From positions 403,501 through 467,500 of the forward strand of contig JAKOGI010000445.1 in assembly GCA_029747015.1 (NCBI GenBank): DNA of 64,000 nucleotides, read 5' to 3'. Of this stretch, positions 1 to 11,423 are shown one piece after another. A program made the position numbers and the translations under genes. How positions within the stretch are numbered: position 1 is the first letter of the stretch; each line of letters opens with the position of its first letter. The notes beneath the pieces are model-generated. The model saw nothing but the letters and a program-made list of their open reading frames with translations, did not search any database and had not been told where the DNA came from. Source of the DNA: Carnegiea gigantea. Lineage: Eukaryota > Streptophyta > Magnoliopsida > Caryophyllales > Cactaceae.

Positions 1-1634
1 TTCTAAGTAATGAAAATTTTTAAGGAAGTATTACTTAATGCATTGTTTTTTGTTGACTTTAGAAGATAGAGAAAGCTTTAACATTAAGAGAATACTAAGA
101 ACGGACTTTGATTTGGAACTACTGCAAAAGAAAAGCGGGACAGTTATTTTCGAACAGACGGAGTATTATTATTATAATTACTATAATAAGATTGTGACTA
201 ACTTATTTAATGTTCATGCCTTAGCTTATTGAAGTGTCAAATGTTCAATTCTTTTAATTCTATTTTCACATAGTCAAGATATTATTGAAAAGCATTAAGG
301 TAACCACTAATAATTCTTATGTAAGACCAATTCATCATGATTTATCATGAGACGGATTATATGATAAGCACCTAAAATTAGAAAAATAAATAATTACATA
401 ATTATCTCACCTTATTATTATTTTAAGTGAAATGACAATATGCTAGATTCATCTTTTGAACCTAATTTCTTTGGAATTTAGAAAAAATAAATAATTACAT
501 AATATCTTGCCTCATTATTATTTTATGTGAAACCTACGAGTGCAAATGACTGTTACGTAGGGCTGGCTCTTAGTCCCTGAAGATGAAACCTACGAGTGAA
601 AACAATGTATTTTCTTATAGGAATGTATAAAGATTAACGTATGTACGGTTGGCAGATACATGGCATTTTTATGGCATTAGACAAGTGCATGGTTGTAAGC
701 TTCTATCTGCGTTATTAGAAATTTCATGTAGGGTATAGGCTATCTACTTTGGTTGATTGCTTTTGTTTTTTCTTTTTTTTTTTTTAGTTGGGTGATGTAA
801 CTTTTATATTGAAGATCTGTTATAGATGTGCAACTTTTATATGGCTTTGCCAACTACATAATCTAAGTTTTTTTTAAAAAAAACAATATAAAATTATTTT
901 CCAAAAAATTATATCGTTATTAACAATGAAGGATACAAAATTGCATATATATGCTATGGCATTTTTGGACACCATTAGTTGTAAATATTGTTAGTTAGAT
1001 TTCTGCATTAAAATCTTTTAAACTTTGAAAATGTGTGAACATGACCTAATACCTTACAAGTTACAAGTTACTTTTGAGTTTTAAGTTTGTTGATATAAAT
1101 ATTGCCTTCCACAGTGCCACTTATTCAAATTACAATAATTACTTCTTAGGACAGCATATGAATAACAACGAAACCATCCCTAAAGTGAAATTTTCGTACG
1201 TATGTAGTTGTAATAATATAGCTTTTTTAATATTGTGACTTTATTTGTTACATTACAACTACAAGTTGGTTCTGTCTTGTTGGTATCACTAATGCATCAA
1301 TTTGACATGCTCAATCAATTACGTGGGTCTAATTTGGATTTGATGTCTTATAGATTTGAGTGATCAATAAGTTGGTTTTTATATAAAAAAAGAAATCATA
1401 CCAAGGAATTATTGCTGAGTCCTTTTTTAAAAAAGAGAAAAGTATTTGAAAACTTTTAAAGTAACTAATTAGCTGCTGTGGATTTAGAAATTTCTTTTAG
1501 CAATATAAATTTCAAATTTTCTTGAACTCCAGATATGACTCAAATTCCAGATGACCCAAGAACCAACTCCTCGTATTCTGTTTGCTTAAAAAGCCTACGA
1601 CTAGGATAAGCTAAACATGCTCGTTGTTGAGCAG
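1..1634. other. AT-rich flank, no gene seen
   Basis: No coding region is recognisable here. The 64-codon open frame near the start is AT-rich and low in complexity. The 5' exons expected for the CASP-like gene at 1635 were looked for and not found. The stretch contains one short direct duplication, listed separately. Confidence 0.6.
377..533. repeat. ~56-bp direct duplication
   Basis: Positions 377-432 and 478-533 are near-identical direct copies. Both start with TTAGAAAAA and contain ATAAATAATTACATAAT followed by TTATTATTATTTTA. The start-to-start distance is 101 bp. A shorter repeat (AAACCTACGAGTG) also occurs at about 530 and 585. Origin unknown. Confidence 0.7.
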
Positions 1635-1962
1635 GTACTTCGTGGTGGCAAACTCCATTGCATCCGTCATTGCAGCGATTTCACTAGTCGTTGCATTGGC
1701 ATGCAAGGGCGGCTCCGTTTTCACCACAATCCTCATCGACTTGATGATGGTGGCACTGTTGTTCTCCAGCATTGGAGGGACAGGGGCGGTCGGCTTGCTA
1801 GGCTACAAAGGGAACTCTCATTTGATGTGGAACAAGGTGTGCAATGTGTATGGGAAATTCTGCCACCAAGTCATGGCAGCTACTGCCCTTTCTCTCTTGG
1901 GAGGGATTGTTTATGTCTTGTTGGTACTGCTTAGTGCATCAAAGCTGAAAAGGGTGTCATAA
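1635..1962 (+). CDS. CASP-like protein (CASPL1-type), C-terminal exon
   Basis: The family is four-pass plasma-membrane proteins related to Casparian strip domain proteins (MARVEL-like fold). The frame reads YFVVANSIASVIAAISLV, then a hydrophobic segment with TILIDLMMVALLFSS, the signature GLLGYKGNS, then WNKVCNVYGKFC and a last membrane helix, ending SKLKRVS-stop at 1960-1962. This covers transmembrane segments 2-4 of the family. The frame is open only from 1615. A splice acceptor ending in GAGCAG at 1634 would begin the exon just before the conserved YFVVAN, so I place the 5' edge there. The N-terminal half (about 80 residues with helix 1) is not found in the 1.6 kb upstream, so the gene either continues beyond the window or is a decapitated copy. 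An overlapping ATG frame from 1617 is a shadow. Known from family: the four-helix fold. Inferred: splice site and completeness. Confidence 0.8.
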
Positions 1963-2568
1963 GAGTGGCCTATCCTCTTTATGTGCGTGTAGTATATTTA
2001 ATCTGGTTCCTCCCCTGGTTGTTTTTTAAGTCTTCTGTGTTTGTTTAGGTATAAGAACGATTTTCAATTGAAGGTAATGGTTGTGGATACTTTTTTACAT
2101 GATTTATCAACTGGTTACATTTAAGTTTTCATATGTCACGGTACTAGTTGTGAAGGGAATTCTAGTGTGGCAACACTCTAATGTTTATTGTGATTTTGAC
2201 ATAAGTTTATTTTGCCAGGTAAGTCGAGCTAGCTTAACTAGCTCTCATTCAGGGAGGTTATAAGGCTTATAGGACAGGGAATAAGGTAACAATTGTTAAG
2301 ATTTGAATCTATGAACTCTTCATCAAAAATGCTCCAATATCATTTATGTCAAAACCAGCTCAGCTACTAGGTCTTATATTTGTAGGGCTTGAGAATATCT
2401 AGATACACACAAGTTTAAGAGGTCATTTATGAAAGATCCCCCAAAAAAGGAGAAAATATATTTGATGGTTTAATGTCTTTTTTAAGGAACAAAATGTTAA
2501 GAGGATAACTGAAAATTAGGCAAATTTTAAATTAATGATTAAAAGTTTACCAGAGCTTTATACTCTAA
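1963..2568. other. 3' flank of the CASP-like exon, no gene
   Basis: AT-rich sequence after the CASP-like stop codon, presumably 3' UTR and intergenic DNA. I see no polyadenylation site that I would assign with confidence and no further coding signal. Confidence 0.5.
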
Positions 2569-2865
2569 GGCCCTGTTCTTTTCATTTGTAAATTCAAATT
2601 TACTAACTTCAATCAATTTCAATCCACATCAACTCGCTTCAACCCACTTCACGAAATTCAAAAAAAAAAAATACCAATTTTAACCCACTTCCCTCTATTT
2701 TAACCAACTTCTACCCATCATACCCAAAAAAAAACACACTTCAACCTACTTCAACCAACTTTAACCCACTTCAATGAAAAAATACTCACTTCAACCTACT
2801 TCTACCAATGTTAACTAACTTCACCCATTTACCAACTCATATTTCCCAACGAAAAGAACAGACCC
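2569..2865. mobile_element. Tourist-like MITE 1 (PIF/Harbinger type)
   Basis: A 297-bp element with terminal inverted repeats: GGCCCTGTTCTTTTC at the left and GAAAAGAACAGACCC at the right. The flanks are TAA at 2566-2568 and TTA at 2866-2868, matching the 3-bp TWA target preference of PIF/Harbinger elements. The interior is a run of short CAACTTCAACC-like repeats and has no coding capacity. Confidence 0.7.
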
Positions 2866-2922
2866 TTATTGGTTCATCTCAAATACCAAGAAAAAAACAA
2901 CCCAAAAAAAAACCCTCTCTTA

Positions 2923-3198
2923 GGCCCTGTTCTTTTCGTTGGTAAAATCCTAATTTACCAACCTCAACCACCTTCAGCCCACTTGACCAACTTAATTAAA
3001 AAAATCTACTTCAACCAACTTCAACTAACTTTAATTCACTTCCCACTATTTTAACCAACTTTCATTCATCATATAAAAAAATTCAACCCACTTCAATCAA
3101 TTTCAACCCGCTTCAACTTACTTCAACTCACTTCTACCACACCTCAACCAACTTTAGCTATTTACCAATCCATATTTCCCAACGAAAAGAACAAGCCC
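2923..3198. mobile_element. Tourist-like MITE 2 (same family)
   Basis: A 276-bp element 57 bp after the first, with the same ends (GGCCCTGTTCTTTTCGTTGG at left, CCAACGAAAAGAACAAGCCC at right). It is flanked by TTA (2920-2922) and TAA (3199-3201). Its interior has the same AACTTCAACC-type low-complexity sequence, and its terminal inverted repeats are better preserved than in copy 1. Confidence 0.75.
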
Positions 3199-5339
3199 TA
3201 AATAAATAAGGAAAGAAAAAAAATTAAAACAAAAACTATGAAACCTTTTTACATTTTAAATAAAATAAAATGAAAACAAATACCTTATATTCATAAGAAT
3301 GTTACTCAAATTATAAAGGCGTTTTTTGTTTGATAGTCAAAACAAGACGAAATAAGTAAAAGGACGCTTATAAAACTGGGTTAGAAGTACACTAGGTTTC
3401 TATACAATTAAAACCTCCTGGGAAAAACCTAATGATATCATGACAAACAAGGCTACAACCCCATTTTATCCGATACATTTATTATACACATGGGAGTTCA
3501 TACTCCCATGTACACCTGGATCAAATTTGCCACGTAGGATTAAAAATATTTAGGCATTTTAAAAAAAGAAAACAAAAATTAAATGCCCACTCACCCCACT
3601 ACCAGCAAACAAATCGAAAACCTTGTAACCGCCTAAAAACGGTTCATCTTTGCATGAAAGCCACTGCAATTACACTCCTTCACTCTCTCAAACTCTTTCT
3701 GCATCAAGAAAGCAAGCAACTTCCTAGTTTTAAGCAATTACCGAACTTATCAAAAGCAAAAAAATTCACTTCAAATCAGCTCTGAAGCAGCAACCATGGC
3801 GGAATGAATTGAAGGCATGCAAGCAGCATATGCTAATAAAAAGAATAATGTAGTGAACGATAACAGAGCAAGACAACCTGCAGTGACACTTGCATATAAG
3901 CAAAAAAACAGGTAATGGATGCTATAATTTTTGTTCCAAATATTGCAACTTAATACAACTGTGGAAGATCGTTTCTTGATTGTAGTAGGTATTGAGATTT
4001 CTTGACATATGCAAGTTGTAATTGTATGGTTTTCTTTGTTAAAGTTGTTTCAACTGAGTTGTTTGGGCGAAAACCGAAGTGAACTACACGTGAAAAGCGT
4101 TAATAAAATAGGGATGCAATTCCTGTTCTGAATATTGCAATTACACACACCTTTGGACATTTTAATACTTGATTTTGGCGGGGCTTTAGCAAACCTATGT
4201 TAGTGAATAACAATAACCAACAGTTCAGTGAACAACCGCGAAGGAACTATTGAATCTGTATTCCAATTACAGTGCATTTTTTAGGTGAGTTAAGTTCCAA
4301 TACCTAGCATGTTCTACAGGCAACAGTGCTCAAAAGATGAGCGAACTAACTCAAATATGACAGTGAACAATATTAATAAAGTGAGTGAACTATGCTATGT
4401 TATAGTATTGACAGCAAGTTATATATATCATATAAACCCAAAGTATTGATAGCAAGTTTGTATGTCAGGTCATTGGTAGCTGAAGCTGATAGACGTGGAA
4501 CAGAATCCAACACACAAATAGAGAAATTTATTTATGGGATATGTAGAGGTTAATCATTAATCTCAGAGAAATTGTTCATTGTATAATCACTACAAAAAAA
4601 AGTGATTTTTACCAACATCGATAGTTCTGTTGCAATAAGTGCATTTTCTGTTGGTCAAACCTTATACCAATAGATATTGGTCTGTTGCTAGACTGTTCGT
4701 AAAAAGGGTTGATGGTATTAGTTTTACCAACAGATATTGTAATCTGTCGTAATTGCTCCACAATACCAACAGAATGAATCTGTTGGTGAATGTCATCGTG
4801 TTACCAACAGAGACACAGGATGTTGGTGATGACAAGTGTTACCATCAGATGCTTCTGTTGGTGCTAAATCAACTGGCGGCATAAATTATCTACCAACGTA
4901 CTATATCTATTGGCAATTCTTTCTTTTCCCGGCCTTTTTAATATTCTCCAACAAGAACATATGTTGGTACTACTATATACCGCCAAAAAAGAATTTTCAT
5001 CAAATTACAATCTGTTGGTAATTCTATTATTTCACATCTGATAATTCGAAACATCTACAGTCAATAATCCATCCATTTAAGTCGAAACTATTTTTTTCAA
5101 CGAATACATCTACACAAAATCAAACCCGTAGTACAACAGTTATCGACAATAAAAAAATCAACCCAAACAAAAGCACAATGTTATTTAAAAGTTTTCAAAA
5201 GTGCTATGCATTCACTAAAACTTCATGAAAAATAAGTACATAACTCTAACAATTGCTTCCATTGAAATTAAAGTCCAAACTATAAGTGCAAACTCAAAAA
5301 CATTACTTGGTCTACCTAAAAGATAAGTCAAGATAAAAA

Positions 5340-6842
5340 TTAACCACAACAGTTAATTTGGAGGGGTTCTGGAGCTTTTGTGTGTCCAGAGTTATGACGT
5401 GATGATGATGAATGTCCTTTATCCATGTTTTCGAGCTCACTAGCGATTTGATTGCGCCTTTCTTTCAAGTAGTTCAGCCGGGTTGTCAGCTTGGAGAATG
5501 TGGAATTGTCATTTTTGGCCCCCTGAAATGCAAATGCAGAATTTCTCTAAGAAAAGTTCCAATGTTCAAGCATTGAAGCTCACACTGTGACTGTATATGC
5601 CTGAATTCAACTATATTAGCGCAATGTGAACCAAGACTATTTTACTTTGAGATAAGAATATAGAAGAAGATAAAAAAGGGGGTCGGCTAATGATCCATGG
5701 CATTAGAACAAGGTCAGAGAATAAACTGTACTGCTAAAATATCCTAGTCCTACTTTAAAATATCAAGAAAAAGAAAAGAGAAGGAAGATACAATCAAGTC
5801 ATCCTTCGCAGGCTTCCTGGATGCAGAGGAACTAGCCCTCTGAATGGGAAGTTCCTTGGATGAAGAATTGTTCTGAAACCATCCAAATTTGGAGCTGGCA
5901 CTTCGTGAAGCGTCACTCTTCCCGTCATTATGATCAACCACCTCTAGGTGATAGTTCTGTGCCTGAGCCAAAAGTCATTTCTTTATAAGCTAACCCAAGA
6001 ATAAATGCTAGATAAATTATTCCTTTAGATACTTCCAAAAAGCCCAAATCGTTAGCTTTGTTGATGCACCAATGAATATGCATTGAGACAGTTCAGTTAG
6101 TAAAAGATATGATGGTGAAATTCAGGTTAAAAATGTTTTACCTCATTTTTATTCGATCTTTCAACATGACGTGAAGTATTGGTTGCACTTTCCTTGTTAC
6201 TTAGCCTGAAATAGAAAAGTAAAATAGACAATGCAGTGTGAGAAAAGCCATTTTCGGGGAGCTTTTCCTACTCAATAGGCATGTAGATTGAGATAGTTAT
6301 TTTTCAAACTTCAGAAGTTACAAAACTAGTTAACAAGAAATGACTAAAGTTACTGTCATCATACCCTTTTCTTAATTGCAATCAGATGTAACAGATTTCT
6401 ATGCAAACGTACCGGAATTTTCTATCTTTGAACTTTTTTTTAAAGAACTTCAGTCATAGAATTTTCAGGCTAATATAAACAAATACAATGTTGTCCAATG
6501 CTTCGGACCCTTTTCTGATCTAGACAACACATACCAATGGGCAACTGGTACTACACAAAGTCTATTGAACTGTAACCCAATGAAAAGCACTAAACTTCAG
6601 TCTAATTGGTAGAAAAGTCAGAAACAATGAGGATGCATGAGCAATGGAGAATATCTTACAATGTTGTCTTTTCACTGGTAGTTTCTTGCATTTTAGTGGA
6701 TCTGCCCTGCATGAGAGCTGCATTTTGTTCGCGTTCATGGTTGAGCTGCACTTCAAGTTCATCGGCCCTCTGTTTCAGGTTATTATGTTCCTTCTCAACT
6801 AAAGCGATTTCCTCAATCTCAGCCTTTGTCTTCAACCAGGAA
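5340..6842 (-). pseudogene. Captured gene fragment, ROP GAP (REN1-like) C-terminal exons
   Basis: Four consecutive exons on the minus strand have canonical borders. Exon a, about 6660-6842, encodes a coiled coil with KAEIEEIALVEKEHNNLKQR. Exon b, 6142-6205, encodes LSNKESATNTSRHVERSNKN. Exon c, 5792-5962, is a serine-rich linker starting AQNYHLEVVDHNDGKSDASR. Exon d, 5340-5522, encodes SKLTTRLNYLKERRNQIASE and ends in a stop (TAA at 5340-5342). The order of coiled coil, Ser-rich linker and the LNYLKERR helix resembles the C-terminal tail of plant PH-domain RhoGAPs of the REN1 type. I judge this from memory of the family, not from a search. The GAP domain itself is not present, so no catalytic function is expected. 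The fragment lies wholly inside a CACTA element, which implies transduplication of a host gene. Frames and splice sites seem undamaged, so capture may be fairly recent. Confidence 0.55.
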
Positions 6843-6962
6843 GCTTGTCAGGAAGTTGAAAAGTAGAGCAAAAAGGATGAAGAAAGAAAGAAGATCTTGA
6901 TCAATGGTACATCTTGTATTTAACTCACTTTTTCATCAAGGTTTGTTGCAGCAGGCAAATTA

Positions 6963-7085
6963 GGCAAATGGGAAATCACTTGTAATGCACACTAGGGCTG
7001 CTTGTAAATCAAAAATCTCATCGTTTGATGTATCATAAGTTTCTACACCTGGCTCCCATAGAACCTTCACGAACAAAGTCCGTAG
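6963..7085 (-). pseudogene. TNP2 transposase remnant
   Basis: On the minus strand the frame from 7085 to the stop at 6960-6962 includes LWEPGVETYDTSNDEIFDLQ, then AAL and SDFP. This aligns with the LWDVGVDTFD...AALMWTINDFPAYG part of the intact transposase at 38,886. It is about 40 codons from the catalytic core, interrupted after DFP. It lies just upstream (on the minus strand) of the captured host-gene exons. It indicates that this non-autonomous CACTA derives from an element that once encoded its own transposase. Confidence 0.6.
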
Positions 7086-8040
7086 CAATATGATGAAGTT
7101 CCAACATTTACTATGAGTCTATGATTATTACAACGATCCTAGCGTTTGAATTTATTAACTACAACAATTTGCTCGCTTAACACAACGATTCCTGACATCA
7201 AAACAACTTCATTCAGCAACATAATAATGTCACACCAACAAGGCAGCAACATTGAAGCAATCAATACAGAACCACAAAAACCATCACCGTCACTAATCAT
7301 GAATTAAATAGGCACAGAAAACCCCCCCTAAATCTAAGGTTCAAACACCCCCCCAAAAATCTCCTTTGCTTTTGGTAGACACATTTTCGAATTTGAGTAA
7401 TGCTGTTTTAGCATGCTCTCTAGTTAAGAAATTGGCTTAATCTTAGCCTGTTACGAAGAATGACACTCTTAACATAATCATTGTACCAACTAAACAAAGC
7501 CCACTATAGGGGACAGCTTTCATGAGATTGGTAGCATGATAAATGCCGTCCAGAATCTCAACATTGACCTCGTTAACCAACTCCCAGACCTCATCCACCC
7601 AATCCAAATGCCTGAATCCACTATTACCCATTCTAGTCCACTAATGGCTCTTCAAAAACAAAGAGAAAGGGGGGAAAATCCTAAGAATTGACCATTTGAT
7701 CCTGACAAGACTGAACCACTGCTCATAATCAGCAAATTCAACAATAGCTCCACCTCTGATCAGACATGTGACCAGTGGCAAAGCAGATCTTAGCACACTG
7801 AACTACTCAATACTTGGAATTATTGTTCCCTAACTATTATCCTACCAACATCAAGAACATCTTTGCTTTCTTGGCAGTCAAAAGAAAAAGCACAAACAAA
7901 TAGGCCTGCAAATGGATGAGACAAAACAACACCTTTGTTGTAAGGTCCTTTCGAGCAAGCCTTTTCAAGTATTCCACCATATCCCCACCAATACCCGAAT
8001 AAGAAAGAGCATTAGTAAAAGGTCAGGGTCGAGCTTTATA
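7086..8040. other. CACTA interior without assignable gene
   Basis: Mostly AT-rich. A 62-codon minus-strand frame (7443-7631) starting MGNSGFRHLDWVDEVWELVN looks protein-like rather than random and could be another captured exon, but I do not recognise it. Nothing else could be assigned. Confidence 0.4.
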
Positions 8041-8067
8041 CCTTGTCGCGACTGAAGCAACATCACT

Positions 8068-8335
8068 GTGAGTTGTGGGCTTGTAGGCTCGAAACGAAGC
8101 AAATCGGCGAGTGGCTGGGCCAGCAATCGCGAAGAATCGCCGGCGTCAGCAAGCAAGAGGAGCCGCTGGGGTCAGCAGCGCAAGGAGTCGCCGGCGTTAT
8201 TGTAAGTTGTGGGCTTGTGGGCTCGAACCGAAGCAAAACGACGAGTGGCCGGGTCAGCAATTGCGAAGAATCGCTGGCATCGGCAAGCAAGAGGAGTCGC
8301 CGGGGTCAGCAGTGCGAGGAGTTGCCGGCGTCAGC
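8068..8335. repeat. Two tandem copies of a GC-rich 134-bp unit
   Basis: Copies start at 8068 (GTGAGTTGTGGGCTTGT) and 8202 (GTAAGTTGTGGGCTTGT) and continue through CGAAGAATCG and AGCAAGCAAGAGGAG to GTCGCCGGCG. Inside each copy, CAAGGAGTCGCCGG-like motifs recur. This is the most GC-rich part of an otherwise AT-rich transposon and extends with related sequence to about 8550. Frames are open in several phases only because of composition. It may be a captured 5' or promoter region of a host gene. Confidence 0.7.
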
Positions 8336-9777
8336 GCGAGGAGTCGCAGGCGTCCACGATGAAACGACGAACCAACGATGGACAGAGGAGTTTCCCGCAT
8401 TGGAGTTCCCGGCGACTAGCGTCAACAACCAAGTCGCCAGCTTGTTTCAGCGAGAGGGAGAGGAGATCGATCTGGGAGTGGCAGTGGCCCTGTTTCAGCG
8501 AAAGGGAGAGGAGAGAGGGGAGACATGCATCACAAGATCAAGCTTTCAGCGAAACTAGCATACAAAAACCTAAGGCTCCCGATTTTTAGATTTTAAAAAT
8601 TAGTTATCAAAATTAATGAACCAACTCAATTTAAGCTTAAGCTACTAATATCAATTTCATTTTTTATTTTATTATCAAATGTGTATTCGTCAGATAGTTG
8701 TTTAATTTTTTCGCAATAACATTCTTCATTAATACCAACAAAAGCTCTTTTATAGATGAGTACATTAGTAATCTTGATCATAATAGCTTAATTTTAGTTT
8801 GGCACTCCTAATTTTAACAAAAATATAATTAGGCATAGTTTTTAAATATATATTTATTTAATTTTTTAATGAACAATACCAACATAACTTTTTACTTTTC
8901 AAAATTTGTTGGTATAACTGTAATAATACGAACAAACTATTTGGTCATCGTAAATATTGTTGGTAATGTATTAACAATATCATCAGATGTATTTCTTCTA
9001 TTGCAATTTATTTGTGTTCCTTTGGTACCAAAACTCATAGCCATTTTACCAATAAAAAAATCAATCTGATGGTAAAAATAAACTTTTACCAACAGAAAAT
9101 ATTATTTGTTGCTATGTTTCTGTTGCAATAAGTCCCTTTTTTTGTAGTGAATATTGAGGTTGTTCACTAGTCCATGGCTAGTTTGTTTTCAATGTGTGGC
9201 AATAATAATTTGTTAAGATAAAGATTATTCACTGAGAATATGCAATTTATTCATTATGTATGTTAAACTTATTCACTGAATCTTAACTTTCTCTTTTCAG
9301 AAGACCAAACGATGTCCCAGCAGAGTAGAATACCAAAGACTATAAACAGCAGCCGATAGATGCCTCCCAAATGGCAGCAATAGCAGAAGGACTATGACAA
9401 TTTGAATTGATTTTTTTTTTTGGCTATATAATGTAAATAGTCAATTAAACAATATGAGAAGATTTTGGTTGAGGATAATATTTTATGATTACTATTTTTT
9501 GGGTCAAGTGTTAGTTGACTCTATATGAAGCATGTATTTGCCGATCATATACATATATATTTTTGAATTTGCTTGATGAAAATATAAAAGTTGTAAAACT
9601 CGTTCGTTCATCAAATGGATATTGTTTATCTATCAGCTTTTATATTGGACATGCGTGCATAAATAGCGTGTACAAACTACTAAGTCATATTTTACAAGGC
9701 ATGAATGTGATTAACATGATGAACAAATTAGATTCTCATAATGAACAAACTTCAATAATCCAACAAATAAACCAAAT

Positions 9778-10410
9778 ATTTTGCAGTGAACAACCATGAG
9801 TTAATGAACACTTCAAGGTTTGTTAGTGAACAATCTTGAGTGACTTAAGTGACAACGGTTTTTTCTTCATAAACTAATTATTTTACATTGAACAAACTTT
9901 AGTCAGTTTATTAACAAATCAACTTTTGTAAGTGAACAACCTTCAGTACTTTTTTTTTGGGGATGAGTAACAACCTTGAGTGACTTGAGTAATAATAATT
10001 TTTTTTGCCCCTGAACTGAAGATTTTAGAGTGAACAAGCCTGAGTGAATTAATGAACACATCAGTTATTATTAGTGAACAACCTTGAGGACTTGAGTGAT
10101 AATAATTAATTTTTTTCCTTGAAAAAATATGATTAAGAGAAAAGCTAAATACCCCCCAAAAAAAGAAAGAACCTTGAGTGACGGAAATAATAACGGCCTT
10201 TTTTTTTTCAATTCACTATATATGCAAACTTTATTCACCCTTTTTGTTCAATGTAAAAATGCTCATTTTATAAACTTGGATCTTTGTACATTCCAATTTG
10301 TTCATCATATAAGATATTGAACCATAAACAAATTGCCATCTTGAGTGAACAACCTTATGACAGATAATGAACGAATATTTCACTCTTAGTGAACATTATC
10401 GAGACATACA
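9778..10410. repeat. Degenerate repeats around GTGAACAACCTTGAGTGA
   Basis: At least five copies of a motif close to AGTGAACAACCTTGAG(TGA) recur at irregular 60-110 bp spacing, joined by TAATAATT tracts. Further copies at about 4220 and 4360 lie on the other side of the CACTA insertion. I do not recognise the family. No coding function is supported. Confidence 0.5.
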
Positions 10411-10674
10411 GCAGTTCCTAGCTTCTGTTCAATTCTCTTTCAACTGTGAATATTTTTTTCTCTTTCAATTGTGAATATTTTTTTTAAAAAAATTGAAAAT
10501 CGGTCTGATAATTGGAGGGAAGAAAATGTCAGTTGTTTTTTTCAAAAAAAAAACAAGAGGGTGAAAAACGGTTAGTGAAAATTGTGGACGGTTAGATTGG
10601 GCTGTGTGAATAACTGACACTGAAAAAATTGATATGACATAAACACATGACACTGATATGCACCTGGGAGTATA

Positions 10675-10999
10675 ATAATTTTATCTAGTTTGGCAAGCTA
10701 TTCTCCAAATTCATTGTTGCTACGAATCCAATTTTGCAGCCTGTTGCCATAGTCACAATTCCCCTTCGGCCAATTAAAGCAAGTTGGAATTAAGTATTCT
10801 AAAAGCACAACTCCCTTCGATTGTGACATACCCACCACCATAATTATAGTCACATCAATATATCAGTATATAACTTTCACACCGCGTCCCTTGCATTGTG
10901 CATATGTTTCCAATAAAAACCCAATCGGGGACAGATTGATCCTTGATGACAAATATCAGGCTTGATTATACACAACTGCACTGCAGGCAATTTACGTGG
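10675..10999. other. No recognisable feature
   Basis: AT-rich intergenic sequence of ordinary composition between the old element ending at 10,674 and the Helitron-like sequence. I see nothing in it that I can support. Confidence 0.4.
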
Positions 11000-11423
11000 G
11001 CTACACTCGAGGGGTTATGTATGTTGGATTTAAGATACTTTAATACAATACAGAATGCTATATAAGATTTAAAATAAAATAAAAGGTTATGTATGATGAA
11101 TGTAAATTTAATATAATATTAATTATATTTAATAAGGTAACTTCTCATATACCTTCCTATCATTTAATAGTAAAATTTAATCATTAAATATATATGATTT
11201 AATGGTGCAAATACAACAAAAAATGTGAGTTAGATATATTAATTAAGAATAAAAAAGTGTGTTATTAGTAGAAAAAACTAAAGAAGACTCGCTTTGTTTC
11301 GTATCAACAAAATAATATAATATATCAATTTATACTTCATTTTTTTATAAAAAATCAATTCTCTTAATAAAATATTAAAAATTATTTAACTCATACCCTT
11401 ACATCGTAAAGGTATAACCTTAG
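11000..11423 (+). mobile_element. Helitron 3' end, 5' end not found
   Basis: The sequence ends with a short hairpin (CCTTAC, loop, GTAAAGG) followed by GTATAACCTTAG, then T. This is close to the terminus of the complete Helitron at 16,201-17,189. Upstream it shares AATTAAGAATAAAAAAG with that element. The homology of arm A with arm B starts at exactly the next base (11,424), which fixes the 3' boundary. The left limit given here is arbitrary; I could not find a TC start. Confidence 0.5.

Larger units (their letters stand above)
4588..9149. mobile_element. CACTA (En/Spm) element, non-autonomous, complete ends
   Basis: The left end reads CACTACAAAAAAAAG. The right end reads TTTTTTTGTAGTG, its inverse. 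The perfect 3-bp target duplication AAT lies at 4585-4587 and 9150-9152. Subterminal regions (about 4600-5030 and 8700-9120) carry many inverted and direct copies of CTGTTGGTA/TACCAACAG, as expected for the transposase-binding arrays of this superfamily. The 4.56-kb interior has no intact transposase. It holds a C-terminal gene fragment on the minus strand, a TNP2 remnant and a GC-rich tandem duplication. Ends and target duplication are directly visible; non-autonomy is inferred from the absent transposase. Confidence 0.92.
3488..10674. mobile_element. Old unclassified element interrupted by a CACTA transposon
   Basis: The left edge near 3499 reads CATACTCCCATGTACA. The right edge (10,661-10,674), reverse-complemented, reads TATACTCCCAGGTGCA, a weak inverted-repeat pair (13 of 16). 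The two halves on either side of the CACTA element (to 4587 and from 9153) share GTGAACAAC-type repeats, which supports a single original unit. An exon-like start (ATGGCGGAATGA, soon stopped) lies at 3796, and an acceptor-like TTTTCAG at about 9300 precedes a short stop-ridden frame. No target duplication was identified. The superfamily is not determined; a MULE is possible. Confidence 0.35.

Noticed and set aside
1617..1934. ATG-started frame overlapping the CASP-like exon
   Set aside because: Different frame from the conserved membrane protein and no recognisable protein features; a shadow frame.
8043..8589. Several 75-171-codon frames on both strands
   Set aside because: Open in multiple phases because of GC-rich tandem repeats; no phase is favoured.
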